Shown here: piece after piece, positions 6,337 through 14,984 of the stretch
Layout of the letters: each line of letters begins with the position of its first letter
Position numbering within the stretch: the stretch's first letter is position 1
Assembly (NCBI GenBank): GCA_934292805.1
Contig: CAKQXQ010000036.1
Coordinates: 1 to 23,631 of the forward strand
Reading direction: 5' to 3'
Length of the DNA stretch: 23,631 nt
Source of the DNA: an uncultured Roseburia sp.
Lineage (GTDB): Bacteria; Bacillota; Clostridia; Lachnospirales; Lachnospiraceae
Notes under the pieces: model-generated
The model's database searches: none
The model's input: the letters and a program-made list of their open reading frames with translations, nothing else
What the model was told of the DNA's origin: nothing
Program-made: the position numbers and the translations under genes

Positions 6337-8342
6337 TATTTGCATTGGCAGGTAATCAGAACTGCGGAAAAACGACATTATTTAATCAGTTGACAGGATC
6401 AAACCAGCACGTTGGAAATTTCCCGGGAGTAACAGTTGACCAGAAGATCGGAGAGATCCGTTCCGTGAAGAACTGTTCTGTAGTAGATCTTCCGGGTATC
6501 TATTCGATCCGTCCATACACAAATGAAGAGATCGTAACAAGGGATTTTATACTGAATGAAAAGCCAGACGGTATTATTAATATAGTAGATGCAACAAATA
6601 TTGAACGCAACCTATACCTGACGCTTCAGCTTCTTGAGATGCATATTCCCATGGTACTTGCATTGAATATGATGGATGAAGTGCGTGGAAACGGCGGTTC
6701 GATCGACTATAAACAGATGTCTGAAGAACTCGGTATCCCTGTGATCCCGATCAGTGCAGCAAAAGATGAAGGAATTGAAGATCTGATCAAAGCAGCAGTA
6801 GAGGTCGCTAAGAATAAAATTCCTCCAAAAGTAATGGATTTTTGTGAACAGGGACCTGTGCACAGATGTATTCATGCAGTATCGCATCAGGTGGAAGATC
6901 ATGCTGTAAACATTGGAATGTCACCACGTTTCGCAGCAACAAAGATCGTAGAGAATGATGAAGATATTATCCGCAAACTGGATCTTTCACAGAATGAGCT
7001 TGAGATGATGGAACACAGTATTGAGGAGATGGAAAAAGACTGTGGATTAGACAGAAATGCTGCACTTGCGGACATGCGTTATACATTCATTGAAAAAGTG
7101 TGTGATAAAACCGTAAAAAAATGCCATGAGAGTAAAGAACATATCAGAAGTATGAAGATTGACAGGATTTTAACAGATAAGTATCTGGCAATCCCAATGT
7201 TTCTGCTGATCATGCTTGTCATTTTCTGGCTGACTTTTAACGTGATCGGAGCGTTTTTAAGCAATCTTCTTGCTTCAGGAATTGATGCATTTACAGCAGT
7301 ATGCGACCAGGCACTTACAGCATATGGATTAAATCCTGTAATACACAGCCTGCTGATCGATGGTGTATTTGCCGGAGTGGGAAGTGTATTAAGCTTTCTG
7401 CCGATCATAGTAGTGTTGTTCTTCTTCCTTTCGATTCTGGAAGATTCCGGATATATGGCACGAGTTGCATTTGTAATGGACAAGCCTTTAAGAAAGATCG
7501 GACTTTCCGGCAGGAGCTTTGTTCCGATGTTAATTGGCTTTGGATGTACAGTTCCGGCAGTTATGGCAACGAGAACACTTTCGTCAGAACGTGATAAAAA
7601 TATGACGATCATGCTGACACCATTCATGAGCTGTTCAGCAAAAATACCGATTTATTCAGTATTTGCAGCAGCATTTTTCCCGGGAAAAGAAGCACTTGTT
7701 ATGATATTACTGTATGTAACAGGAATCATAGTGGGAATTTTATGTGCCCTGGTTTTAAATCATACGGCATTTCACGGAAATCCGATTCCATTTGTTATGG
7801 AACTTCCGAATTATCGATTCCCTTCTGCAAAAAGTGTTTTCCAGCTGATGTGGGACAAAGCAAAAGATTTTATCCAGAGAGCCTTTACGGTTATTTTTGT
7901 TGCTACGATCATTATCTGGTTCTTACAGACATTTGATACAAGATTAAATGTAGTTACAGACAGCACAAACAGTCTGCTTGCACTGATCGGAAGATGGATC
8001 GCTCCGATTTTCGCTCCGCTTGGTTTTTCAGACTGGAGAGTGTCAACAGCACTGATCACCGGATTTACAGCAAAAGAGGCAGTTGTCAGTACGCTTAGTG
8101 TCCTGACAGGAACAGCAACTTCAAATTTAAGTGTGGTGCTTGGCAGCATGTTCCAGGGAGCATCTGTGTTAAGTTTTCTAGTGTTTACATTGCTCTATAC
8201 ACCTTGTGTGGCAGCAATTGCAGCTGTAAAGCGTGAGATGGGAAGCGGTGTAAAGGCTGTTGTCGTAGTTATTTTACAGTGTGTGGTTGCATGGGTGATG
8301 GCACTGGCTGTTTATCTCATTGGAGGATTTATAATAGGATGA
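6333..8342 (+). CDS. feoB: Ferrous iron transporter FeoB
   Basis: This 669-aa G-protein-coupled Fe(II) importer lies in the cytoplasmic membrane. The N-terminal GTPase domain shows G1 GNQNCGKT (7-14), the switch region HVGNFPGVTVD, G3 DLPG (52-55), G4 NMMD (112-115) and G5 SAAK (141-144). A helical insert domain (about 165-270) precedes the membrane part. The two gate regions contain SILEDSGYMARVAFVMD and FMSCSAKIPIY, with the conserved Cys of the permeation path. The length is normal for Firmicutes, and the C terminus is hydrophobic. It overlaps feoA upstream and the Cys-rich peptide gene downstream by 4 bp each. Confidence 0.97.
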   Translation: MIFALAGNQNCGKTTLFNQLTGSNQHVGNFPGVTVDQKIGEIRSVKNCSVVDLPGIYSIRPYTNEEIVTRDFILNEKPDGIINIVDATNIERNLYLTLQLLEMHIPMVLALNMMDEVRGNGGSIDYKQMSEELGIPVIPISAAKDEGIEDLIKAAVEVAKNKIPPKVMDFCEQGPVHRCIHAVSHQVEDHAVNIGMSPRFAATKIVENDEDIIRKLDLSQNELEMMEHSIEEMEKDCGLDRNAALADMRYTFIEKVCDKTVKKCHESKEHIRSMKIDRILTDKYLAIPMFLLIMLVIFWLTFNVIGAFLSNLLASGIDAFTAVCDQALTAYGLNPVIHSLLIDGVFAGVGSVLSFLPIIVVLFFFLSILEDSGYMARVAFVMDKPLRKIGLSGRSFVPMLIGFGCTVPAVMATRTLSSERDKNMTIMLTPFMSCSAKIPIYSVFAAAFFPGKEALVMILLYVTGIIVGILCALVLNHTAFHGNPIPFVMELPNYRFPSAKSVFQLMWDKAKDFIQRAFTVIFVATIIIWFLQTFDTRLNVVTDSTNSLLALIGRWIAPIFAPLGFSDWRVSTALITGFTAKEAVVSTLSVLTGTATSNLSVVLGSMFQGASVLSFLVFTLLYTPCVAAIAAVKREMGSGVKAVVVVILQCVVAWVMALAVYLIGGFIIG

Positions 8343-8488
8343 AAATCGGAGATTTTCTTATTGTTCTGCTGATTTTGGTATGGCTTTATTTCTCTGTCCG
8401 CTGGATAAGAAAACAGCGGAAAAAGGGAGGGTGTTTTGGATGCAGCGGATGTGATGGCAAAAACTGCAAAAATTGCAGTGGAAAGTAA
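8339..8488 (+). CDS. FeoB-associated Cys-rich membrane protein
   Basis: This 49-aa peptide starts at the ATG overlapping the feoB stop (ATGA); the longer upstream in-frame extension is feoB sequence in another frame. One membrane segment (about residues 4-20) is followed by a basic stretch (RWIRKQRKKGG). The Cys-rich tail CFGCSGCDGKNCKNC has five cysteines in 15 residues, the hallmark of the FeoB-associated Cys-rich family found as the third feo gene in clostridia. The tail may bind iron on the cytoplasmic side, but the role is not established. It is the last gene before the terminator at 8536-8573. Confidence 0.9.
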   Translation: MKIGDFLIVLLILVWLYFSVRWIRKQRKKGGCFGCSGCDGKNCKNCSGK

Positions 8489-8508
8489 TATTACCGGCAA
8501 ACCGAGCC

Positions 8509-8537
8509 TTGTCAGAATGAAAATTATATTATATAAT
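8509..8537 (+). promoter_or_regulatory. Promoter of gltX
   Basis: TTGTCA (8509-8514) and TATAAT (8532-8537) are spaced by 17 bp. The predicted start near 8544 falls inside the feo terminator hairpin, just past its left arm. Confidence 0.6.
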
Positions 8538-8573
8538 AGCCTGTGGCAGTTATGCTGCGGGCTATTTCTTTTT
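8536..8573 (+). terminator. Terminator of the feo operon
   Basis: ATAGCCTG (8536-8543) pairs with CGGGCTAT (8558-8565) with one G-T pair. An inner CAG/CTG stem lies within it, and TTCTTTTT follows. It separates feo from gltX. Confidence 0.8.
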
Positions 8574-8625
8574 GAAAGAGAAACAGTCAGAAATACTGAG
8601 GTTTGAAAACCGGAAAGAGGAGAAC

Positions 8626-10080
8626 ATGAGCAAAGTTAGAACAAGATTTGCACCAAGCCCGACAGGCAGGATGCATGTTGGTAATTTACGTTCTGCATTA
8701 TATGAATTTTTAATTGCGAAACATGAAGGTGGTGATTTCATGCTTCGTATCGAGGATACAGACCAGGAGCGTTTGGTAGAAGGCGCAGTAGATATTATTT
8801 ACCGTACAATGGCAGAAACAGGACTGGTTCATGATGAGGGACCGGACAAAGATGGCGGTTATGGCCCATATGTACAGAGTGAGCGTATGAAAACCGGAAT
8901 TTACATGAAGTACGCCAAAGAGTTAGTTGAAAAAGGCGAAGCATATTACTGTTTCTGTGATAAGGAACGGCTTTCATCCTTAAAGACAGAGGTTGTAGAA
9001 GGAAAAGAGATCATGATCTATGACAAACACTGTCTTTCTTTATCAAAGGAAGAAGTAGAAGCAAACCTTGCAGCCGGAAAGCCTTTTGTTATCAGACAGA
9101 ATATCCCGAATGAAGGAACCACAACTTTCCATGATGAATTATATGGAGATATCACAGTAGAGAACGCAGAGTTAGATGATATGATCCTGATCAAATCTGA
9201 CGGATACCCTACCTACAATTTTGCGAACGTTGTAGATGATCATACGATGAATATTACACATGTTGTACGTGGAAATGAATACCTTTCTTCTTCTCCAAAA
9301 TATCAGAGATTATATGATGCATTTGGATGGAAATCACCGGTTTATATCCATCTTCCACTGATCACAGACGAGAATCACAAGAAGTTATCCAAACGAAGTG
9401 GACATTCTTCTTTTGAAGATCTGATCGAGCAGGGATTTTTAACAGAAGCAGTTGTAAACTATATAGCACTTCTTGGATGGAGCCCGGAAGATAACCGTGA
9501 GATCTTTACCTTAGATGAGCTGATCAAAGAATTTGATTATCACAGAATCAGCAAATCTCCGGCAGTTTTCGACTATACAAAGTTGAAATGGATGAATGGC
9601 GAATATATTAAGGCAATGGATTTTGAGAAGTTCTATGAGAGAGCACTGCCATATATTAAGGCAGTTATTACAAAAGATCTTGATTACAGGAAAATTGCAG
9701 CTATGGTTAAGACAAGAATCGAAGTGTTCCCGGATATTGCAGAACATATTGATTTCTTTGAGGCATTACCGGAATACGACGTTGCAATGTATACACATAA
9801 GAAGATGAAGACCAATGCCGAGACTTCTCTTGAAGTTCTGACAGAAATCCTGCCAAGATTAGAGGCACAGGAGGATTACAGCAATGATGCTCTTTATGCG
9901 ATGCTCTCTGAATATGTTGCAGAGAAAGGTGTTAAGAATGGTTATGTTATGTGGCCGATCCGTACAGCTGTTTCAGGAAAACAGATGACACCTGGCGGAG
10001 CAACCGAGTTGATGGAGATCCTTGGAAAAGAGGAGTCCATTGCACGTATCAGAAAAGGAATTGAATTACTCAGCAAATAA
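8626..10080 (+). CDS. gltX: Glutamate--tRNA ligase GltX
   Basis: This 484-aa class I aminoacyl-tRNA synthetase charges tRNA-Glu. I chose the ATG at 8626, preceded by AGAGGAG, over the upstream in-frame start at 8572, which lies in the terminator tail and would add 18 unconserved residues. The HIGH-type motif is HVGN (17-20) within RFAPSPTGRMHVGNLRSALY. The KMSKS-type motif is KKLSKR (252-257). The helical C-terminal anticodon-binding part ends with the conserved WPIRTAVSG and ATELMEILGKE. The length is normal. It has its own promoter nested in the feo terminator, and the helicase gene follows after 9 bp, probably on the same transcript. Confidence 0.96.
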   Translation: MSKVRTRFAPSPTGRMHVGNLRSALYEFLIAKHEGGDFMLRIEDTDQERLVEGAVDIIYRTMAETGLVHDEGPDKDGGYGPYVQSERMKTGIYMKYAKELVEKGEAYYCFCDKERLSSLKTEVVEGKEIMIYDKHCLSLSKEEVEANLAAGKPFVIRQNIPNEGTTTFHDELYGDITVENAELDDMILIKSDGYPTYNFANVVDDHTMNITHVVRGNEYLSSSPKYQRLYDAFGWKSPVYIHLPLITDENHKKLSKRSGHSSFEDLIEQGFLTEAVVNYIALLGWSPEDNREIFTLDELIKEFDYHRISKSPAVFDYTKLKWMNGEYIKAMDFEKFYERALPYIKAVITKDLDYRKIAAMVKTRIEVFPDIAEHIDFFEALPEYDVAMYTHKKMKTNAETSLEVLTEILPRLEAQEDYSNDALYAMLSEYVAEKGVKNGYVMWPIRTAVSGKQMTPGGATELMEILGKEESIARIRKGIELLSK

Positions 10081-10089
10081 AGGGTACTT

Positions 10090-11940
10090 ATGGAAAAAAG
10101 ATATAATGATTCCCAGGTGAAGGCAATCCATCATTTTGATGGACCATGCCTGACCCTGGCAGGTCCCGGCTCTGGGAAGACCGCAGTTATCACGGAGCGG
10201 ACGAAGAACCTGATCACGGAATATCATGTAAAACCTTCGAATATTCTTGTGATCACTTTTACAAAAGCAGCTGCGGCTGAAATGAAAAACCGCTTTTTCA
10301 ATCTGATGGGCGGTGAATCCTATCCTGTTACATTTGGTACTTTTCATGCAGTCTATTTTAGTATTTTAAAGCATGCATACAACTACAATGCGAACAATAT
10401 CATACGCGAAGAACAAAAGTATGCACTGATGCGTGAACTTGTACAGAAACATCGTCTCGAATATGAAGATGAATCAGAATTTGTCACATCACTTCTTGGT
10501 GAGATCAGTATTGTAAAAAATACAGGTGTCTCTATCGAACATTATTATTCCACAAACTGTGCAGAAAATGTATTCCGCAGAATTTACAGCGAATATCATG
10601 AGTGGCTTCATCAGAGGAAACTGATTGATTTTGATGATATGCTTGTGTATACCTATGAGCTTTTTAAAGAAAGAAAAGATATTTTATCAGCATGGCAGAA
10701 GAAATTTCAATACATTCTGATCGATGAGTTTCAGGATATTAATAAAATTCAGTTTGATATTATTAAAATGCTTGCGGCACCTGAAAACAATCTTTTTGTT
10801 GTAGGAGATGATGATCAGTCTATTTATCGTTTCAGAGGAGCAAGGCCTGAGATCATGCTGCATTTTAAAGATGATTATCCGGATGCGGCACAGATTTTAC
10901 TGGATACAAATTATCGTTCGCAAAAGAATGTAGTAGAGGCATCTTTGAACCTGATCAGTTACAATACAGAGCGGTTTGAAAAGGATATCCGTGCGGCATG
11001 GGAGGGCAGAGATGAGATCGAATATGCAGTCTTTAAAAGCCAGAGAGAAGAGATTGCCAAAATCATATGGGACATTCAGGAACATATTGAAAAAGGCGGG
11101 AACTATAAAGATATTGCAGTTTTGTTCAGAACAAATACTCAGCCACAGATGTTGATGGAGAGATTATTAGAATACAATATTCCGTTCAGAATGAAAGACA
11201 GTGTTCCCAATCTCTATGAGCACTGGATCGCAAAAGATCTGTTTGCATATATTAAGATTGCAATGGGAAGCCGTTACCGCAGTGATTTTTTGAAAATTAT
11301 GAACAGACCAAAACGGTATATCAGCAGAGATTCACTGGATGAAGAAACCGTTGCTTTTGATGTCTGGGAGTGGTTTTATGAAGATAAACCGTGGGTGGCA
11401 GAACGGATTCAGAGACTGGAGTATGATATACAGATGTTGTCATCCATGAGTCCTTATGCGGCGATTAATTATATCAGGCGGGGGATCGGATATGACGAGT
11501 TCTGTGCAGAGTATGCGGATTATCGAAGGATGAACGTGGATGATCTGTACGAAATACTGGATGAACTTCAAAATAGTGCAAAGGGATTTGATTCTTATAA
11601 TGATTGGTTTGCACATATTGAAAGATATACACAGGAACTGGAAAAAATCTGCCGGAAACAGAATGAAAATATGGAGAGTGTTGCACTTGCAACTTTACAT
11701 AGTTCAAAAGGTCTGGAATATGAGAATGTCTACATAATAGATGTGAATGAAGGGATTATGCCATACAAAAAGGCAGTGCTCGACAATGAGATAGAAGAAG
11801 AACGGAGAATGTTTTATGTGGGCATGACAAGGGCACGGAGTAATCTGCATTTGTATACAGTGGAACAGCATAATCACAGAGAAATGTCTGCTTCAAGGTT
11901 TATTCAGGAATCCAGGATACGAAAAAAGCCTGCCAGATAA
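10090..11940 (+). CDS. UvrD/PcrA-type ATP-dependent DNA helicase
   Basis: This 616-aa superfamily 1A 3'-5' helicase shows all the family motifs: Walker A AGPGSGKT (24-31), VITFTKAAAAEMK, TFHAVYF, Walker B ILIDEFQDIN, VVGDDDQSIYRFRGA (motif III), LDTNYRS (motif IV), TLHSSKGLEYENV (motif V) and EEERRMFYVGMTRAR (motif VI). It is about 100 residues shorter than PcrA, lacking the long C-terminal tail. That places it among the second, short UvrD-like helicases common in Lachnospiraceae rather than as the main PcrA (inference). Its stop codon overlaps the terminator hairpin. It probably acts in DNA repair or in removing proteins from DNA. Confidence 0.93.
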   Translation: MEKRYNDSQVKAIHHFDGPCLTLAGPGSGKTAVITERTKNLITEYHVKPSNILVITFTKAAAAEMKNRFFNLMGGESYPVTFGTFHAVYFSILKHAYNYNANNIIREEQKYALMRELVQKHRLEYEDESEFVTSLLGEISIVKNTGVSIEHYYSTNCAENVFRRIYSEYHEWLHQRKLIDFDDMLVYTYELFKERKDILSAWQKKFQYILIDEFQDINKIQFDIIKMLAAPENNLFVVGDDDQSIYRFRGARPEIMLHFKDDYPDAAQILLDTNYRSQKNVVEASLNLISYNTERFEKDIRAAWEGRDEIEYAVFKSQREEIAKIIWDIQEHIEKGGNYKDIAVLFRTNTQPQMLMERLLEYNIPFRMKDSVPNLYEHWIAKDLFAYIKIAMGSRYRSDFLKIMNRPKRYISRDSLDEETVAFDVWEWFYEDKPWVAERIQRLEYDIQMLSSMSPYAAINYIRRGIGYDEFCAEYADYRRMNVDDLYEILDELQNSAKGFDSYNDWFAHIERYTQELEKICRKQNENMESVALATLHSSKGLEYENVYIIDVNEGIMPYKKAVLDNEIEEERRMFYVGMTRARSNLHLYTVEQHNHREMSASRFIQESRIRKKPAR

Positions 11941-11958
11941 AAATCTGGCAGACCTTTT
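11921..11958. terminator. Bidirectional terminator between helicase and DUF1292 gene
   Basis: A perfect 8-bp stem, TGCCAGAT (11931-11938) and ATCTGGCA (11943-11950), has a 4-nt loop. On the - strand it is followed by TTTTTT (11926-11921), a strong terminator for the DUF1292 gene. On the + strand CCTTTT follows, so it also serves the helicase. It includes the helicase stop codon. Confidence 0.85.
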
Positions 11959-11978
11959 GGTGGACGAACAAATGCGTC

Positions 11979-12296
11979 CTAATCGTCTAAATCTTCAAAT
12001 TCTGCTTCGTCAAGAAGTTCATCAAAGCGATCAGATACGATTTCGTATTCTTCGTCGTCTTCAATGTTCTCTAAATTTGGATTACCATCGGCATCCTCAG
12101 AATAACGATAGATGAATACTTCACCTTCATCATTCGGCTGTTCATCTTCATCAACAGGCAGAAGAGCGATATAATCGCGTCCATCTGCTTCGAAGATGGT
12201 AAGAATCTGGCATTCCATAGAACTTCCGTCATCAAGATCAAGTGTTACGAACATGTCGTCATCGTCTAAATTGTTGAATTGATTTTTCTCTGCCAC
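11979..12296 (-). CDS. DUF1292 acidic protein
   Basis: I start this at the GTG at 12296, which has GAGGTG 4 bp upstream. The longer frame upstream has no ribosome-binding site and crosses the promoter. The 105-aa product begins MAEKNQFNNLDDDDMF and is very acidic. It contains the DUF1292 core (FVTLDLDDGSSMECQILTIF, DYIALLPVDE, VFIYRYSED) and an acidic tail. DUF1292 proteins are small, widespread in Firmicutes and of unknown function. In other genomes they often sit with RuvX- and Fur-type genes; no such neighbours are present here, so the gene stands alone with its own promoter and terminator. Confidence 0.88.
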   Translation of the reverse strand: MAEKNQFNNLDDDDMFVTLDLDDGSSMECQILTIFEADGRDYIALLPVDEDEQPNDEGEVFIYRYSEDADGNPNLENIEDDEEYEIVSDRFDELLDEAEFEDLDD

Positions 12297-12363
12297 TTTG
12301 CACCTCACATAAATGATATAATTATGGTAAAATTCAGGAAATTTCCTGTTTTCCATACCATTA

Positions 12364-12392
12364 GTATTATGCATACTATAGAGAAAAGTCAA
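12364..12392 (-). promoter_or_regulatory. Promoter of the DUF1292 gene
   Basis: On the - strand TTGACT (12392-12387) is followed by overlapping -10 candidates: CATAAT (12371-12366, spacing 15) and TAATAC (12369-12364, spacing 17). Which one is used is not clear. Confidence 0.5.
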
Positions 12393-12461
12393 GTAATAAT
12401 TGTACATTTTCTTTGATTCAAATGCAGGAGTAATTTTATTCAGACAATTCGGAGATTTATC

Positions 12462-12490
12462 TATACAAAACAGCAAGAGAAAGGTATAAT
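12462..12490 (+). promoter_or_regulatory. Candidate promoter of the GH13 gene
   Basis: TATACA (12462-12467) is a weak -35 element, with a perfect TATAAT (12485-12490) 17 bp later, about 40 bp before the GH13 start codon. Confidence 0.45.
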
Positions 12491-12529
12491 CAAAATGAGT
12501 GGCGAAAATAAAATGAGGCTGGTGAAAGA

Positions 12530-14371
12530 ATGGATTATACAGTAGCAGAGGGAAATTATATAAAGTTTGGTGTACAATGGGAGAAAACAGGTTATGTTTT
12601 TACTTTTGCAGCAAAAAGAGAAGACCAGTGTGCAATTCTTTTATATAGTACACCTTTTCATATAGAAAGAAAGATCGAAGTTCCGGCAGAGTATTGTGTG
12701 GGTGAGGTTCGGTCTGTTTTTCTGCGTTGTGCGAAACGGAAAGATTTATACTACAATTTTGAGATAAACGGAGAAGTTGTGACAGATCCGTATGCAAGGG
12801 CAATCGCAGGAAGAGAATGCTGGAATGATACAAAACGCTGCAAGGATGATTATGCAGTGTGTGGCAGATTCGAGGATGGAAAATATCATTGGAAGACGAA
12901 TGGAAAGCCTGAACTTACAAGAAGTGAGATGATTATGTACAAGCTTCATGTGAGAGGTTTTTCCATGGATGGAAACAGTGGAAATAAAAAAGGAACCTTT
13001 GCAGCTGTAGAGGCAAAAATCCCATATCTGAAGGAACTTGGAATCACAACGATAGAGCTTATGCCTGTCTATGAATTTGAAGAAATGATTTTCCCAAAGA
13101 AGCAGACGCTGCCGGAGTATGTGAATATCTCTCAAAAAGAGTGTGAAAAAGAGGATGCATTAGGATTAAATTACTGGGGATATACGGATGGAAATTATTT
13201 TGCACCGAAGGCATCCTATAGCCGGAACGGACATGCAACACAGGAGTTAAAGCATCTGATCGATACATTGCACGCAAACAATATGGAATGTGTGATGGAG
13301 ATGTATTTTGAAGAGCATGTGAATCAAAATCTTATATTAGAGGCACTTCGTTACTGGACGATGGAATATCGTGTGGATGGATTCCATCTGATCGGAGAAC
13401 AGGTTCCGATTCTGGCAGTGGCACAGGATTCTTATTTGAAGAGAACAAAGATTTTTTACCATTATATGCCGGAGTTACTTTGGAATGAGAAGGAAAACTA
13501 TCCGCACCTTTTTGTATATAATGATGAATATTTATATGCCGGACGTAAAATTTTAAATCGTCAGGGCGGAAGTCTGTATGAATTTAGCAATCAGCAGAGA
13601 AAACAGAATGAAACGATCGGATTCGTGAATTATCTTACCAACAACAATGGATTTACGCTGGCCGACCTGTTTTCCTATTGTGAAAAACATAACGAGGATA
13701 ACGGGGAAGAAAATGCGGACGGAACAAACTATAATTTTAGCACAAACTGCGGAGCAGAAGGTAAGACGACAAGGAAGTATGTAAAAGAACTTAGAAAAAA
13801 ACATATGTTTCTTGCATTTTCCATGCTCTTAACAGGGCAGGGGGTTCCGTTGTTTATGGCAGGAGATGAGGTATGGAATTCACAGAATGGCAACAATAAT
13901 GCATATTGTCAGGATAATAAGACGGGATGGGTCAATTGGAGATGTACAGATAAGTCATTGTTAAAATTTGTGCATGACCTGATTTTATTCCGAAGGGAAC
14001 ATCCGATCATCTGCAGTGAAAAACCGATGCGGTTAAACGACTTTCTGCATAAAGGATGTCCAGATATGTCGTACCATTCAGAAAATGCCTGGATATCCGC
14101 GTTTCCGGAAGAGAAGACAGCTTTTGGTGTGATGTATAACGGTAACTATACGACGAATCAGGAAGAGGGAGATTTTGTTTATATAGGATATAATTTCCAT
14201 ACAGGAAAGAATATGCTGGCACTTCCAAAACTGCCAGGTCGAAAGAAATGGTATTGTGTTATGGATACAGCAGGACAAAAATCAGGATTTTTAGAGAAAG
14301 AGATCATTGCAGCAGATCAGCATGGCATAGAAATAGCACCGATGTCTGTGATGCTGTTAACAGGAAAGTAA
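12530..14371 (+). CDS. GH13 glycogen-debranching-like protein, probably catalytically inactive
   Basis: This 613-aa protein follows the isoamylase/GlgX layout. The N-terminal beta domain (about 1-125) is CBM48-like. A (beta/alpha)8 barrel runs from about residue 130 (MIMYKLHVRGFSMD) through LNYWGYTDGNYFAPKASYS, and a C-terminal beta domain follows. The catalytic motifs are altered. In region II the usual GFRFD reads GFHLI, with Arg to His286 and the nucleophile Asp to Ile288. In region IV the usual HDG reads NNG (372-374), losing His and the stabilising Asp. In region I the Asp and Asn-His positions read Glu257 and Glu-Glu. I cannot place the acid/base Glu with confidence. The scaffold is otherwise well kept (GFTLADLFSYCEKHNEDNGE), so it may be a pseudoenzyme with a glycan-binding or regulatory role. 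The DUF5662 gene follows after 4 bp. Confidence 0.85.
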   Translation: MDYTVAEGNYIKFGVQWEKTGYVFTFAAKREDQCAILLYSTPFHIERKIEVPAEYCVGEVRSVFLRCAKRKDLYYNFEINGEVVTDPYARAIAGRECWNDTKRCKDDYAVCGRFEDGKYHWKTNGKPELTRSEMIMYKLHVRGFSMDGNSGNKKGTFAAVEAKIPYLKELGITTIELMPVYEFEEMIFPKKQTLPEYVNISQKECEKEDALGLNYWGYTDGNYFAPKASYSRNGHATQELKHLIDTLHANNMECVMEMYFEEHVNQNLILEALRYWTMEYRVDGFHLIGEQVPILAVAQDSYLKRTKIFYHYMPELLWNEKENYPHLFVYNDEYLYAGRKILNRQGGSLYEFSNQQRKQNETIGFVNYLTNNNGFTLADLFSYCEKHNEDNGEENADGTNYNFSTNCGAEGKTTRKYVKELRKKHMFLAFSMLLTGQGVPLFMAGDEVWNSQNGNNNAYCQDNKTGWVNWRCTDKSLLKFVHDLILFRREHPIICSEKPMRLNDFLHKGCPDMSYHSENAWISAFPEEKTAFGVMYNGNYTTNQEEGDFVYIGYNFHTGKNMLALPKLPGRKKWYCVMDTAGQKSGFLEKEIIAADQHGIEIAPMSVMLLTGK

Positions 14372-14375
14372 AGAA

Positions 14376-14984
14376 ATGAAAATATGGAAACACTTTTGTA
14401 CGATTAATCATCACAAAATGCTTGTAATGAAGGGATGCTTTGCGGTAGGACTGATCCGTCAGGGATTACTGCATGATCTCTCAAAGTATAGCCCGACAGA
14501 ATTTCTTGTTGGCTGTAAATATTATCAGGGAACGATGAGCCCGAATAATGCAGAACGCGAAGCGAGAGGATATTCATCTGCCTGGCTGCATCATAAAGGA
14601 CGGAATAAGCATCATCTCGAATACTGGATCGATTATGGAATACCGGATAAAGATGATATACATAAGTCAGAGCACAAAGGGTTATGCGGAATGAAGATGC
14701 CGGTGCGTTATGTGGTGGAAATGTATATTGACCGGGTGGCAGCTTCCAAAAACTATCAGAAAGAAAAGTACAGGGATGACAGTGCACTTAAGTATTATAA
14801 TAACGGACGTCAGTTCCATGTGCTTCATGATGATACAAAAGCATTGTTGGAGCTTCTTCTTGAAATGCTTGCTGTAAAAGGAGAAAAATACACAAATCAT
14901 TTTATCAGGGAGGAAGTCCTTAAGGGAAAGGTTCCCTATGAAAAGGAACCCTTAGAACAGAGAAAACGTCAGCTATACGATTGA
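14376..14984 (+). CDS. DUF5662 family protein
   Basis: This 202-aa protein is of the DUF5662 type. The N-terminal motif TINHHKMLVMKGCFAVGLIRQGLLHDLSKYSPTEF has paired histidines and an HDLSK motif. HHKGRNKHHLEYW follows, and both are conserved in this family. The arrangement of His and Asp resembles an HD-like metal-binding site. The activity is unknown, so a phosphohydrolase role is only suggestive. It lies 4 bp behind the GH13-like gene, probably in the same transcript. Its last 12 bp overlap the 3' end of the convergent rluA-type gene, with no hairpin between them. Confidence 0.85.
   Translation: MKIWKHFCTINHHKMLVMKGCFAVGLIRQGLLHDLSKYSPTEFLVGCKYYQGTMSPNNAEREARGYSSAWLHHKGRNKHHLEYWIDYGIPDKDDIHKSEHKGLCGMKMPVRYVVEMYIDRVAASKNYQKEKYRDDSALKYYNNGRQFHVLHDDTKALLELLLEMLAVKGEKYTNHFIREEVLKGKVPYEKEPLEQRKRQLYD

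Noticed and set aside
12495..12545. Small 16-codon ORF overlapping the start of the GH13-like gene
   Set aside because: It has no clear ribosome-binding site, overlaps the GH13-like start, and has no recognisable product; probably leader sequence.
14925..14960. GGTTCC/GGAACC hairpin near the end of the DUF5662 gene as a terminator
   Set aside because: The stem is only 6 bp, lies inside the coding region and has no T run on either strand.
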